Below are positions 24,853 through 33,792 of a stretch of DNA of 64,000 nucleotides, one piece after another (position 1 is the first letter of the stretch; every line of letters begins with the position of its first letter). Below the pieces are notes generated by a model. It had not been told where the DNA came from and did no database searches. It saw only the letters and a list, made by a program, of their open reading frames with translations. Position numbers and translations under genes: made by a program. The stretch lies in the NCBI RefSeq assembly GCF_030150205.1, contig NZ_JASLGT010000017.1, positions 186,001 through 250,000 on the forward strand. Reading direction: 5' to 3'. The DNA is from Niabella sp. Lineage in GTDB: Bacteria; Bacteroidota; Bacteroidia; Chitinophagales; Chitinophagaceae.

Positions 24853-26691
24853 TTATTCAACGGTAACGCTTTTCGCCAGGTTCCTTGGCTGATCTACATT
24901 GCATCCTTTTGCCACACCGATATAATAGGAGAGCAGCTGAAGGGGTACAACGGCCAGCATGGGCGCAACGATTTCATCGGCTTCCGGAATGCTGATGTAA
25001 TCATCACAAAGCGCCTTACTGGTTTCATCACCTTCAGTAATAATGCCGATCACTTTTCCTTTGCGGGCTTTGATCTCCTGCATATTACTGATGATCTTTT
25101 CATGAAATGCATCCCTGCTGGCAATAAAAACAACGGGCAACTGCTCATCAACCAATGCAATGGGCCCATGCTTCATTTCGGCGGCAGGATATCCTTCCGC
25201 ATGGATATAAGAGATCTCTTTTAGTTTCAGCGCGCCCTCCAGGGCAACGGGAAAATTGTATCCCCGGCCCAGGTAAAGGAAATCATGCGCGTCTTTATAT
25301 TTTTGAGCGATGGTTTTTATCTGCTCGTGATGATTCAGGATCCAGGCTACTTTTTCGGGGATGGCATCCAGTTCCAGCAATAGTTTCTTATAGCGGTTTT
25401 CATCAATGCTGCCCTTGATATAGGCGATCTTCAGGGCGATGAGGGTTAATACCACCAGTTGTGCCGTAAAGGCCTTGGTAGATGCTACACCGATCTCCGG
25501 GCCGGCATGGGTATACGCCCCGCCATGACTGATCCTTGCAATGGAAGAACCCACCACATTGACCACCCCGAGGATGATGGCGCCCTTTTCTTTTGCCTTT
25601 TCAATGGCTACCAGCGTGTCTGCGGTTTCGCCACTCTGGCTTACGGCGAGGATCACGTCGCCTTTATTAATGATGGGGTTGCGGTACCGGAACTCCGATG
25701 CGTATTCTACTTCTACATTGATGCGGCAAAGCTCTTCAAAGATATATTCTGCCACCAGCCCTGCATGCCAGCTGGTGCCGCAGGCAATGATGATAATACG
25801 GTTGGCATTGATGATCTGCTCGGCATATTGCTGAATGCCGGCCATGGTTATGGTTCCGCTGGAGGAATTGAGCCGTCCGCGCATGCAATCAAAAATAGTT
25901 TGGGGCTGCTCGAAGATCTCTTTTAACATAAAATGATCAAAGCCTCCCTTTTCAATGGCGGCCAGCTCCAGGTCCAGTTTCTGTACATAGGGCGTAATGC
26001 GTTCGTTGCCCAGGTTTTTAAGGATCAGCTGGTCCGGACGTACAATGGCCAGTTCGTAATCGTTGATGTAAACCACCTCCTTGGTATACTCCAGCATGGG
26101 GGAAGCGTCGGAGCCCAGGAAATGTTCATTTTGTCCAACGCCAATCACCAGCGGACTGCCTTTGCGGGCTGCAATGATGGTATCCGGGTTGGCCGTTTCG
26201 ATCAGCAGGATCACGTAGGCTCCCGTAACCCGTTTCAATGCAATGCGCACGGCTTCCTCGAGGGAACAGTGATTCTGTTTCCGGATCTCATCAATAAAAT
26301 TGAGCAACACCTCTGTATCCGTGTCACTGGAAAATTCGTAGCCTTTTTTCAGCAACTCATTTTTCAGCTGGGCATAATTTTCAATGATGCCGTTGTGGAT
26401 CATGGCAATGTCGCCGCTTTTGGAAACATGCGGATGTGCATTTTTATCGCTGGGCTCTCCATGCGTGGCCCAGCGGGTATGCCCGATGCCGGTAGTGCCT
26501 TCCACATTTTTGGTTCCGATAGCTTCTTCCATATCGGCCACCTTTCCTTTCTTCTTATAAATTTTAAGCTGATCCTTATCAAGAAGTGCAACGCCCGCAC
26601 TATCATAACCCCGGTATTCTAATCGTTTTAATCCTTTAACTATAACAGGGTACGCATCCCGGGTACCGGTATAACCAACAATTCCGCACAT
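24853..26691 (-). CDS. glmS: Glutamine-fructose-6-phosphate aminotransferase (isomerizing)
   Basis: 612 residues, the normal GlmS size. The enzyme makes glucosamine-6-phosphate from fructose-6-phosphate and glutamine for peptidoglycan and LPS. The start MCGIVGYTG at 26691 gives the N-terminal Cys nucleophile after Met removal; the frame is open 22 codons further, but that would bury the Cys. The glutaminase domain covers about 1-240 (HTRWATHG, HNGIIENY), then two SIS domains (CGTSWHAG, VSQSGETADT, GRGYNFPVALEGALKLKE), ending in LAKSVTVE. A TATCTTCG box at 26719-26726 on the minus strand could be its -7 element. No glmS ribozyme is seen, as expected outside Firmicutes. Confidence 0.97.
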   Translation of the reverse strand: MCGIVGYTGTRDAYPVIVKGLKRLEYRGYDSAGVALLDKDQLKIYKKKGKVADMEEAIGTKNVEGTTGIGHTRWATHGEPSDKNAHPHVSKSGDIAMIHNGIIENYAQLKNELLKKGYEFSSDTDTEVLLNFIDEIRKQNHCSLEEAVRIALKRVTGAYVILLIETANPDTIIAARKGSPLVIGVGQNEHFLGSDASPMLEYTKEVVYINDYELAIVRPDQLILKNLGNERITPYVQKLDLELAAIEKGGFDHFMLKEIFEQPQTIFDCMRGRLNSSSGTITMAGIQQYAEQIINANRIIIIACGTSWHAGLVAEYIFEELCRINVEVEYASEFRYRNPIINKGDVILAVSQSGETADTLVAIEKAKEKGAIILGVVNVVGSSIARISHGGAYTHAGPEIGVASTKAFTAQLVVLTLIALKIAYIKGSIDENRYKKLLLELDAIPEKVAWILNHHEQIKTIAQKYKDAHDFLYLGRGYNFPVALEGALKLKEISYIHAEGYPAAEMKHGPIALVDEQLPVVFIASRDAFHEKIISNMQEIKARKGKVIGIITEGDETSKALCDDYISIPEADEIVAPMLAVVPLQLLSYYIGVAKGCNVDQPRNLAKSVTVE

Positions 26692-26771
26692 GATGTTTCG
26701 TGTTTTTACTAAAGAAAACGAAGATACATAAAGTTTTGTGCAATCGTTTGCGCACAAGTATTAAAATATGT

Positions 26772-28166
26772 TTAAAGAAGGGTGCCCTTTAAAACCATAT
26801 AGGCTACGGAGAAGTAAATAATGATACCGGTTACATCAACAAGGGTTGCTACAAAGGGGGCAGAGGAGGTGGCCGGATCGAGTTTTAGCCGTTTTAAAGC
26901 AATGGGCAGCATGGAACCGATAAGGCTTCCCCATAAAACGATGCCGGTGAGCGTAAAGAAAATGGTGATACCTACCAGCAGCCAGTGCGGGCCGTAATCA
27001 TACAGGTGCAGCTGCTGCCACATCATAATGCGGAGCAACCCGATGGTGCCCAGGGTAAGACCCAGCATAACGCCGGAAAATAGTTCACGCCGCATCACGC
27101 GCCACCAGTCGGCAATGGTTACTTCGCCCAGGGTCATGGCCTGGATAATAAGCGTGGAGGCCTGGGAGCCGCTGTTACCGCCGCTGCTCATGATAAGCGG
27201 AACAAAAAGCGCCAGCAGGGTAGCCTTTTCAATCTCTACCTCAAAAAACTGCATGGCGGTAGCCGTTAGCATTTCGCTGAGGAAAAGAATAATGAGCCAG
27301 CCTACTCTTTTTTTGTACAATTTAAAAATGGCGATATCCAGGTAGGGTTCTTCGAATGCCTGCGTACCCCCCATTTTCTGCATGTCTTCGCTATACTCTT
27401 CGGTTGCTACCCATAATATGTCGTCGATGGTTACGATCCCCAGCAGCTTATTGCTCTGGCTTACAACCGGCAGGGCGATCCGGTTGTTCATCTTAAATAC
27501 CTCGCTGGCCGTTTCCTGGTCGTCGTAGGCATTGAGCGAAATGACCCGGCGCTCATCCATCAGGTCAGAAACCAGCGTATCCGGAGAACTTAATATAAAC
27601 TCACCGATCCGGATATCATCCTGCAGCTCGCCTTTATGATTGATCACATAGATCACGTTGATGGCTTCGCTGTTTTTTCCATACTTCCGGATGGTATCAA
27701 ATACCTCTGTTACGGTGTTATACGCATATACATATACATAGTCCGGGTTCATCAAACGCCCGATACTGTTTTCGGGGTAGCCCAGCAGGGACAGCGTAAT
27801 TTTACGCTCTTCCGGATCCAGTAGTTTGATCAGTTCCCGTACAGCGTTGGAGGGCAGTTCTTCCAGGAAGTCGGTACGGTCATCCGCTGGCAGATCATTG
27901 AGCAGTTCGGCTGCTTTGCTGGGCGGAAGTTTGTGAATGATGTCTTTTTGATTAGCCGTTTCCAGCAATTTAAAAACGCTGGCTGCGCGGTGTATCGACA
28001 TATTTGCCACGATCTGGCTGTCGTACTCCGGCATTTCGTAGATCAGGTCAACCACGTCGGTAATATTCTGGGCATCTAAAAATTTTTTGATCTCCAGTTT
28101 ATCCTCCGTAAGGATGATCTCTTTAAATATTTCTACCAGTGTTTTATCTTCTTCTTCAAAAGACAT
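26772..28166 (-). CDS. mgtE: Magnesium transporter MgtE
   Basis: 464 residues. The N-terminal helical superhelix domain (about 1-130) holds LPPSKAAELLNDLPADDRTD and ELLDPEER-type repeats; two CBS domains follow (about 135-260, MNPDYVYVYAYNTV and VVSQSNKLLGIVTIDDI); then five membrane segments with the pore signature PLIMSSGGNSGSQASTLIIQ and the ion-site Asp in VATLVDVTGIIIYF. MgtE is a Mg2+-gated Mg2+ channel in the inner membrane. A TACGTTTG box only five bases before the ATG suggests a leaderless transcript. Divergent from the SET-domain gene. Confidence 0.95.
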   Translation of the reverse strand: MSFEEEDKTLVEIFKEIILTEDKLEIKKFLDAQNITDVVDLIYEMPEYDSQIVANMSIHRAASVFKLLETANQKDIIHKLPPSKAAELLNDLPADDRTDFLEELPSNAVRELIKLLDPEERKITLSLLGYPENSIGRLMNPDYVYVYAYNTVTEVFDTIRKYGKNSEAINVIYVINHKGELQDDIRIGEFILSSPDTLVSDLMDERRVISLNAYDDQETASEVFKMNNRIALPVVSQSNKLLGIVTIDDILWVATEEYSEDMQKMGGTQAFEEPYLDIAIFKLYKKRVGWLIILFLSEMLTATAMQFFEVEIEKATLLALFVPLIMSSGGNSGSQASTLIIQAMTLGEVTIADWWRVMRRELFSGVMLGLTLGTIGLLRIMMWQQLHLYDYGPHWLLVGITIFFTLTGIVLWGSLIGSMLPIALKRLKLDPATSSAPFVATLVDVTGIIIYFSVAYMVLKGTLL

Positions 28167-28170
28167 GCGT

Positions 28171-28178
28171 CAAACGTA
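28171..28178 (-). promoter_or_regulatory. -7 box touching the mgtE start codon
   Basis: On the minus strand TACGTTTG is an exact TAnnTTTG. Its last base is separated from the ATG at 28166 by only four bases, so +1 would be at or next to the A of the ATG. A TTG lies about 23 bp upstream as a possible -33 element. Confidence 0.5.
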
Positions 28179-28361
28179 CATAAAATTTTCCATTCCCGTT
28201 TCAACAGGTCTGCGGAAAAATTTTGACGGTCCGCCGGCTTTTGAACGCCGGCCCACTGAATGGATTTTATCCCTGAAATCTTTAAAGTTTGCGTACTTTG
28301 CGGGTTAAGGATCCGGGTATGGAAGGGTTAAGTTTGTATTAAATACCGGATCTTGTTTTAA

Positions 28362-28757
28362 ATGACAATTGGCGTGATCGCACCAGGTTTATATATCGCG
28401 GATACAGAGAAAATGGGCAGGGGCGTATTCACCAGTGTGGCGATTACAGCCGGATCGGTGATCGAAGTAGCCCCCGTTATCGTAATGTCGCAGCGGGAGC
28501 GGTTGCTGCTGGATCAAACCCTGTTGCACGATTATATTTTTGAATGGGGGGCAGATGCGGCTCAATGTGCCATGGCCCTGGGATGGGTAGCTGTTTACAA
28601 TCATTCTTACACGGCCAATTGCGACTATGAAATGGATTATACCACCGATTCTATACAGATAAAAACCGTAAGGAACATTGAAGCCGGGGAGGAGCTATTT
28701 ATCAATTACGGAGGCAGCTGGGATGAACAGAAGCCGGTTTGGTTTGACGCGCGATAG
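28362..28757 (+). CDS. SET-domain protein (lysine methyltransferase-like)
   Basis: 131 residues making up a bare SET domain. Visible motifs: GRGVFTSVAITAGSVIEVAP at the N-terminus (SAM-binding GxG of SET-I), the NHS motif in YNHSYTANCDYE, and the final GEELFINYGGSW with the catalytic Tyr. There is no pre-SET or post-SET Cys cluster. Bacterial SET proteins methylate Lys on ribosomal, chromatin-like or unknown proteins; the substrate here cannot be told. Divergent from mgtE; an AT-rich promoter region separates them. The start at 28362 keeps the whole domain; nothing upstream in frame adds to it. Confidence 0.85.
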   Translation: MTIGVIAPGLYIADTEKMGRGVFTSVAITAGSVIEVAPVIVMSQRERLLLDQTLLHDYIFEWGADAAQCAMALGWVAVYNHSYTANCDYEMDYTTDSIQIKTVRNIEAGEELFINYGGSWDEQKPVWFDAR

Positions 28758-28797
28758 GTTTTGTTTCAGGTTGAGTTACGTTTCATGCTTGATCATA

Positions 28798-28845
28798 CTG
28801 AAAACTGATAACTGAAGACTAAGAACTAAAACTGAGCACTAACTC
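28798..28845. repeat. Degenerate 7-bp array CTGAAAA
   Basis: Units CTGAAAA, CTGATAA, CTGAAGA, CTAAGAA, then a shortened unit and CTGAGCA, in the gap after the SET-domain gene. Preceded by the GTTTCAGGTTGAG element at 28762-28790. Confidence 0.7.
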
Positions 28846-28934
28846 CTAAAGTGCAAAATCTGGCTCCGTTTGTTAGTTTTAAAAATACAAAAATCAAATA
28901 ACAAGAACCAATTTACCCTCAAAGACAGTACATT

Positions 28935-28969
28935 CTGATAGCTGAAAACTGAAAACTGATGACTGAAAA
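28935..28969. repeat. 7-bp array CTGAAAA, five units
   Basis: CTGATAG, CTGAAAA, CTGAAAA, CTGATGA, CTGAAAA in exact register, between the SET-domain gene and the convergent SAM hydrolase gene. Confidence 0.78.
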
Positions 28970-28999
28970 CCCTTATCGCTGAGGGCTGAAAGCCGAACG

Positions 29000-29827
29000 T
29001 TATTCAAAATAAATCCGCACTGTTTGATACAGCAGCTGGTTTTGCATGATATTGGAAGATTGGCTGGCCTTGTCTGAAAAGCCTTTTAATCCGAACAACC
29101 CTGCAGCATTGCCTTTATTGATGGCAATTTCGAGGTAGCCGGCACTATTAAAGAGCGCAAGTTTATCTCCTTCCCGCACATCGGCATAAGATTCGCTGAT
29201 CCGGTCAATGACCTCATCCCGTTTAAATACGATCTTAAAGCCACGGTTATTGCGCTGCTCTTCAAATTGTTCGCGGGTGATATTGACAATCACATTTTCA
29301 AAATTGTCGATAAAAATGATCTGTCCTTCAATATAGTTACTGTCAACCAGCGGTTGCAGCGGGTTCTTTTCCCGGAAATTGAAATCGGGTACGCCGATTT
29401 TCTGTATGGATTCCCCATTTACCAGCCGCTCTACAGTTTTGGCCATCACTTCCGTTACATACAGGGTATTTTTTATAGCGCTCCGGCTCAGCGGAATCCC
29501 AATAATGATATCGGGTTTTTCCTCAAGGATCATGCTCAGTAACCCATTGTCGGCACAAATGATGTATTGGTTTTTATGAAAGGCCACCAGCAGGTTTTCG
29601 GGCCGGGTACCAAAAAGATTGACCAGGATCAGGTGAAACGTAAATTCGGGAAAGTTCTTAAAGGCGCCACGGCACACGTAGGAGGCCTGGGGGAAATTGA
29701 AGGGGGTAATATTATGCGATATATCTACCAGCTGAAGGTCTGCATTTACTTGTAACAATTGAGCCTTAATGGCTCCCACTAAATAATCCTGGTACCCGAT
29801 ATCAGATGTTAATGTTACAAAATTCAT
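29000..29827 (-). CDS. SAM hydrolase / S-adenosyl-L-methionine hydroxide adenosyltransferase (DUF62)
   Basis: 275 residues. MNFVTLTSDIGYQDYLVGAI with the Asp in TSDIG, VDISHNITPFNFPQASYV and CADNGLLSMIL are the three hallmarks of the DUF62 family, related to the fluorinase and chlorinase of Streptomyces. The characterised non-halogenating members split SAM to adenosine and methionine using water. No halogenase features can be claimed. The gene lies 64 bases downstream of an SDR gene on the same strand and may be co-transcribed, though no metabolic link is evident. Confidence 0.88.
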   Translation of the reverse strand: MNFVTLTSDIGYQDYLVGAIKAQLLQVNADLQLVDISHNITPFNFPQASYVCRGAFKNFPEFTFHLILVNLFGTRPENLLVAFHKNQYIICADNGLLSMILEEKPDIIIGIPLSRSAIKNTLYVTEVMAKTVERLVNGESIQKIGVPDFNFREKNPLQPLVDSNYIEGQIIFIDNFENVIVNITREQFEEQRNNRGFKIVFKRDEVIDRISESYADVREGDKLALFNSAGYLEIAINKGNAAGLFGLKGFSDKASQSSNIMQNQLLYQTVRIYFE

Positions 29828-29891
29828 TTCCTGTTCAGTAGATTCACGTATTTTTTGTTAGGGTATATCCTGCAAAGTAAATGAGCATTTA

Positions 29892-30701
29892 CTACTTTAT
29901 CAACTCTTTGTTTTTAAAGTAAAATTTATGAACCAGTTTATCGGCGAGTGAAGGAAAAAATTTATTCAGGAAAACGGTTTCTTTTCCGGTTGTGGTCATT
30001 ACGATGGTGCGTTTCTTATTCCGGATAGCTTTCAATATACGCAGGGACACTTCTTCGGCGGTCATCATCTTCCCTTCATCCATGGGATTTTCTTTTTGTT
30101 TGTGTCCCTTATCATTAAGCGCATTGTCGCGGATGCTGGAAGCGGTAAAGCCGGGGCTCACCCACATCACGTGCACCTGGTCGTCGCGCAGTTCCGTCAT
30201 CAGGCATTCGAGAAAACCCTGTAAGGCAAACTTGCTGGAAGAATAACCGGTTCTCCCCGGAAGCCCGCGGTAACCGGCAATGGAAGAAATGCCAACGATG
30301 GCTCCCTTGTTTTTGATGAGCCAGGGCAGGGCCAGCTTGGTACAATATACGGCCCCGTAAAAATTGATGTCCATCAGTTTTTTAATAACCGCCACATCCA
30401 GGTCCTTAAAAAGTCCACGCATGCTGATACCGGCGTTGTTGATGAGCACATCGATACCGCCAAAAACTTCTATAGTCGATTCGATAAAGCGCTGACAGTC
30501 GGCTTCCGAGCTTACATCCGCAACCAGGGTATGTAAAAAGGAAGAAGGATGTGCGGCCTGCAGGGCATAGAGTTTATCATGATTGCGCCCGCAGGTGGCT
30601 ACCTTTGCACCAAACCCCAGCAGGGTATCTACCAGGGCACGACCGATCCCGTCTGTTCCTCCCGTAACCACGACCACCTTATCTTTGTAATACTCGTTCA
30701 T
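29892..30701 (-). CDS. Short-chain dehydrogenase/reductase
   Basis: 269 residues, classical SDR length. The cofactor loop is VVTGGTDGIGRAL near residue 11, the structural NNAG is present (LINNAGISMRGLF), and the active site is SSIAG with YSSSKFAL (Tyr and Lys four residues apart). The Thr-Gly-Gly-Thr start and AxxCGRNHDKL after the second strand suggest NADP preference (inference). The C-terminal KKRTIVMTTTGKETVFLNKFFPSLADKL with a following basic helix resembles membrane-associated SDRs such as those acting on lipids. Substrate unknown. Upstream of the SAM hydrolase gene, divergent from the GH9 gene. Confidence 0.88.
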   Translation of the reverse strand: MNEYYKDKVVVVTGGTDGIGRALVDTLLGFGAKVATCGRNHDKLYALQAAHPSSFLHTLVADVSSEADCQRFIESTIEVFGGIDVLINNAGISMRGLFKDLDVAVIKKLMDINFYGAVYCTKLALPWLIKNKGAIVGISSIAGYRGLPGRTGYSSSKFALQGFLECLMTELRDDQVHVMWVSPGFTASSIRDNALNDKGHKQKENPMDEGKMMTAEEVSLRILKAIRNKKRTIVMTTTGKETVFLNKFFPSLADKLVHKFYFKNKELIK

Positions 30702-30764
30702 GCGGCTAATGAAAAAATTTCAACAAACCTACTTATAAAATATTAAAAAATAACTTTTAATACC

Positions 30765-33230
30765 GTGTATATGGTACTGTTGCTTAAGAAAATACTGCTT
30801 GTGATCGTTTTGGGAGCATTCTTTATTACGGGGCATGGTCAGTCCTGGGTACGGATCAATCAATTGGGCTATACGGAAAAGGATGTGAAGGTGGCCGTGC
30901 TGGTGTCTAAAAATGTCATCGCCTGCAAACGGTTCTCCCTCGTGGATGCTGCTACAAACAAGGTGGTGTTCAGCGGTGACCAGGTACAGGCCTTCCCCGC
31001 CTATGCGGCATTCAAAAGCGGGTTCCGGTTACATTTTACGGCTTTTCAAAAACCGGGGATTTATTATATAAAGGCGGGGGATGCCATTTCCCCGGTATTC
31101 CAGGTAAACAACCGGGTTTATGACGGCACTGCGGATTTTATCCTGAACTATATGCGGCAGCAACGCTCTAAATACAACCCGTTTTTAAACGACAGCTGTC
31201 ATACGGAGGATGGGTTTATCGTGTACCATAAGGATCCCCGTAAAGATTCTACCCGTTTAGATGTAGCAGGCGGGTGGCATGATGCATCGGATTACCTGCA
31301 ATACCTGCCCACATCGGCCAATGCCACTTACCAGATGCTGTTTGCGTACATGAAAAATCCCGGGAGTTTTGAAGACCGGTATGATGCCAGTGGAAAAAGA
31401 GGCAGTAACGGGGTGCCGGATATCCTGGATGAGGCCCGCTGGGGATTGGAATGGATGGTAAAGATGAACCCCGGAAAGGAAGAATATTATAACCAGATTG
31501 CGGATGACCGGGATCACCGCGGTATGCGGCTGCCCAACCAGGATACGGTAAAATATGCTGCTCATATGGGGCTGAGCCGGCCGGTGTATTTTATATCCGG
31601 CAAACCACAGGGCCCCAAATACCAGAACCGCACGAAGGGAGTGGCTTCCAGTGCCGGCAAATTTGCCTCAGCTTTTGCGCTGGGTGCCCGGATCCTGCAG
31701 CAATATGACCCGGCGTTTGCGGCCACGCTAACGGCGAAAGCCCGGGATGCCTACGCATTCGGAAAAAAATACCCGGGAAATAACCAAACCATTCCTTTTG
31801 GCGCACCGTATTTTTATGAAGAGGATAATTATGTAGACGATATGGAACTGGCCGCCCTGTCCCTGTACGAAGTAGATAAAAAGGAACAATACCTGCAGGA
31901 GGCGATCGGTTTTGCCCGGCAGGAACCCGTAACACCCTGGATGGGGGCCGATACTGCCCGTCATTACCAGTGGTACCCTTTTTTAAACCTGGGACATTAC
32001 CTGGGCTCCGGGCACAGCAATAACCGGAACGAATATCTTTCCTTTATGAAGGAAGGCATCGACCGGGTGAAAAAACGCGGCGCCGGAAACCCGTTTTTGA
32101 TGGGCGTGCCCTTTATATGGTGTTCGAACAATCTTACGGTAGCCATATTAACACAGATCAGTTTGTATAAAGAGGCCAGCGGCGATCATCAGTATGACGA
32201 GCTGGAAGCGGCGCTGCGCGACTGGCTGCTGGGATGTAATCCCTGGGGTACCAGCATGATCTGTGATCTGCCGGAAGCGGGCGTAGCTCCTAAAGATCCG
32301 CATTCGGCATTTACGCATTTGAAAGGGTATAAGATTTCGGGGGGATTGGTAGACGGACCTATTTATGGAAGTATCTGGGATAAGTTGATCGGGATCAAAT
32401 TGTATAAGCCGGATACATTCGCCGCCTTTCAGTCGCCCCTGGTTATTTACCACGATGATTATGGCGATTATTCCAGTAACGAGCCCACCATGGACGGTAC
32501 TGCCAGCCTGAGTTATTATTTCTCAAAGATGCAGGCTGCGGCTTCGGATACCGTTGGGCTGCGCAAGGATACAGAAGGCGCGGTGACCGGGATGCCCGGC
32601 AAGACGGTATACCTTATTTTTTCGGCGCACGACAAAGGAGAGGGTGGTGCCTATATTCAGCAGGTATTAAAAAAGCAGGGTGTAAAAGCCAGTTTCTTTT
32701 TTACGGGCGATTTTTTGCGCAATCCGGAATTTAGGCCCCTGGTGGTACAGTTGAAAAACGAGGGCCACTATATTGCGTCCCATTCCGATAAGCACTTATT
32801 ATATAATGACTGGAAAAAGCGGGATTCCTTGCTGGTTACAAAGGAGCAGTTTGTGGCCGATCTGAATAATGCATACCAAACACTTCATGAAATGGGGATT
32901 CCCAAAGGCCGTTGGTTTCTTCCGCCTTATGAATGGTATAATAAAGATATTGTAGCCTGGGCAAGAGAGCAGGGATTGACGGTTATCAATTTTACACCCG
33001 GCACGGGTACCAATGCGGATTATACCTGGCCGGAACTGCCCAATTATAAAAGCAGTGCACAGTTGCTGGCCCAATTAAAAAAACTGGAATCAGAGAAAGG
33101 ATTGTCTGGCAATTTCCTGCTGATTCATTATGGCACGGATGAACGGCGAACGGACAAGTTTTATCACCAGCTGGAAACCATCATCCGTTTTTTGCGCGCC
33201 CGGGGCTACCGGTTGGAACGATTGCCTTAA
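30765..33230 (+). CDS. GH9 glycoside hydrolase fused to CE4-type polysaccharide deacetylase
   Basis: 821 residues, exported (signal peptide to about residue 26). Residues 28-120 are the CelD-type Ig-like domain (VRINQLGYTEKDVKVAVL). The GH9 catalytic domain follows to about 590, with D173 and D176 in AGGWHDASDY and the acid Glu573 in SNEPTMDGTAS. The last 210 residues are a NodB-like domain: YLIFSAHDKGEGG (H622, D623) in place of the usual TFDDG, HSDKH (H673, H677), and FLPPYEWYN. GH9 enzymes cut beta-1,4-glucans and related chains; the deacetylase half would remove acetyl groups from the same or a linked polymer. No CTD sorting signal is obvious at the end. Divergent from the SDR gene; no SusC/SusD neighbours. 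Confidence 0.88.
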   Translation: MYMVLLLKKILLVIVLGAFFITGHGQSWVRINQLGYTEKDVKVAVLVSKNVIACKRFSLVDAATNKVVFSGDQVQAFPAYAAFKSGFRLHFTAFQKPGIYYIKAGDAISPVFQVNNRVYDGTADFILNYMRQQRSKYNPFLNDSCHTEDGFIVYHKDPRKDSTRLDVAGGWHDASDYLQYLPTSANATYQMLFAYMKNPGSFEDRYDASGKRGSNGVPDILDEARWGLEWMVKMNPGKEEYYNQIADDRDHRGMRLPNQDTVKYAAHMGLSRPVYFISGKPQGPKYQNRTKGVASSAGKFASAFALGARILQQYDPAFAATLTAKARDAYAFGKKYPGNNQTIPFGAPYFYEEDNYVDDMELAALSLYEVDKKEQYLQEAIGFARQEPVTPWMGADTARHYQWYPFLNLGHYLGSGHSNNRNEYLSFMKEGIDRVKKRGAGNPFLMGVPFIWCSNNLTVAILTQISLYKEASGDHQYDELEAALRDWLLGCNPWGTSMICDLPEAGVAPKDPHSAFTHLKGYKISGGLVDGPIYGSIWDKLIGIKLYKPDTFAAFQSPLVIYHDDYGDYSSNEPTMDGTASLSYYFSKMQAAASDTVGLRKDTEGAVTGMPGKTVYLIFSAHDKGEGGAYIQQVLKKQGVKASFFFTGDFLRNPEFRPLVVQLKNEGHYIASHSDKHLLYNDWKKRDSLLVTKEQFVADLNNAYQTLHEMGIPKGRWFLPPYEWYNKDIVAWAREQGLTVINFTPGTGTNADYTWPELPNYKSSAQLLAQLKKLESEKGLSGNFLLIHYGTDERRTDKFYHQLETIIRFLRARGYRLERLP

Positions 33231-33295
33231 ATAGAAAGCGTTTGACGATGTACTGTAAGTATTTAAAGGAACGCATGTTGGCCATTATATAAAAG

Positions 33296-33325
33296 AAAAA
33301 AGCTGTCTGTGAAGACAACTTTTTT
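33296..33325 (-). terminator. Terminator of tRNA-Lys
   Basis: On the minus strand AAAAAGTTGTCT / AGACAGCTTTTT pair over 12 bp with one G-U pair and a 4-base loop; on the plus strand that position would be an A-C mismatch. It lies just beyond the tRNA 3' end and ends in a T-run; it may also stop the convergent GH9 transcript. Confidence 0.75.
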
Positions 33326-33330
33326 CTTTG

Positions 33331-33403
33331 TGATCCCGCTGGGACTCGAACCCAGGGCCCATACATTAAAAGTGTATTGCTCTACCAACTGAGCTACGGA
33401 ATC
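33331..33403 (-). tRNA. tRNA-Lys (anticodon UUU)
   Basis: 73-nt cloverleaf on the minus strand. The acceptor GATTCCG pairs with CGGGATC (one U-G), the D-arm is GCTCAGTTGGTAGAGC, the anticodon arm is ATACA-CTTTTAA-TGTAT with TTT in the middle of the loop, and the T-arm is CTGGGTTCGAGTCCCAG with the invariant GTTCGA. The CCA end is not encoded. The variable loop is short. Confidence 0.96.
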
Positions 33404-33792
33404 AACTGCGTTCCCGTTTGGGAGTGCAAAAATAAGGGAATCAATTTATTGCTCCAAAAAAAAACACGGAATTCTTAAAATATTTTTCATTTTTTTTATC
33501 AGGGATCATATAAGCGCCTGTATACTTACCAGCTAATTTTCAATACATCTGCACTTCGCCAAACAGCTTCTAAACAAAAACAAATTATGATGATATCTCT
33601 TACACCTCTTGCCGCGGCTCTGAACGTTTTATTTTGACATTAAAGATCCTGCTGCAGCATGGGTACTTCTGGTATCAAAATAATTATGGATACATTTACG
33701 GTGGATTTCAATAGACCGGGCTATCATTCGAAAGCCCTTTTAACTTTATCATGCTGATATAATTTTGATATTTGCCATATAAATTTATAGCG
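33404..33792 (+). promoter_or_regulatory. Gap between tRNA-Lys and AraC gene, with a -7 box
   Basis: The stretch holds no convincing gene. TAATTTTG at 33760-33767 is an exact TAnnTTTG and would give a leader of about 22 nt to the AraC-type ATG at 33793. No clear -33 partner is seen. Confidence 0.45.

Noticed and set aside
24853..26760. glmS ribozyme upstream of glmS
   Set aside because: The 80-bp gap to mgtE is too short for the ribozyme and no core sequence is seen.
20422..28969. Short-period arrays as CRISPR arrays
   Set aside because: Units are 7-8 bp without spacers, degenerate, and no cas genes exist in the window.
29000..29880. SAM riboswitch near the SAM hydrolase gene
   Set aside because: The short interval upstream of the gene shows no SAM-I/II/III-like helices, only an AT-rich stretch.
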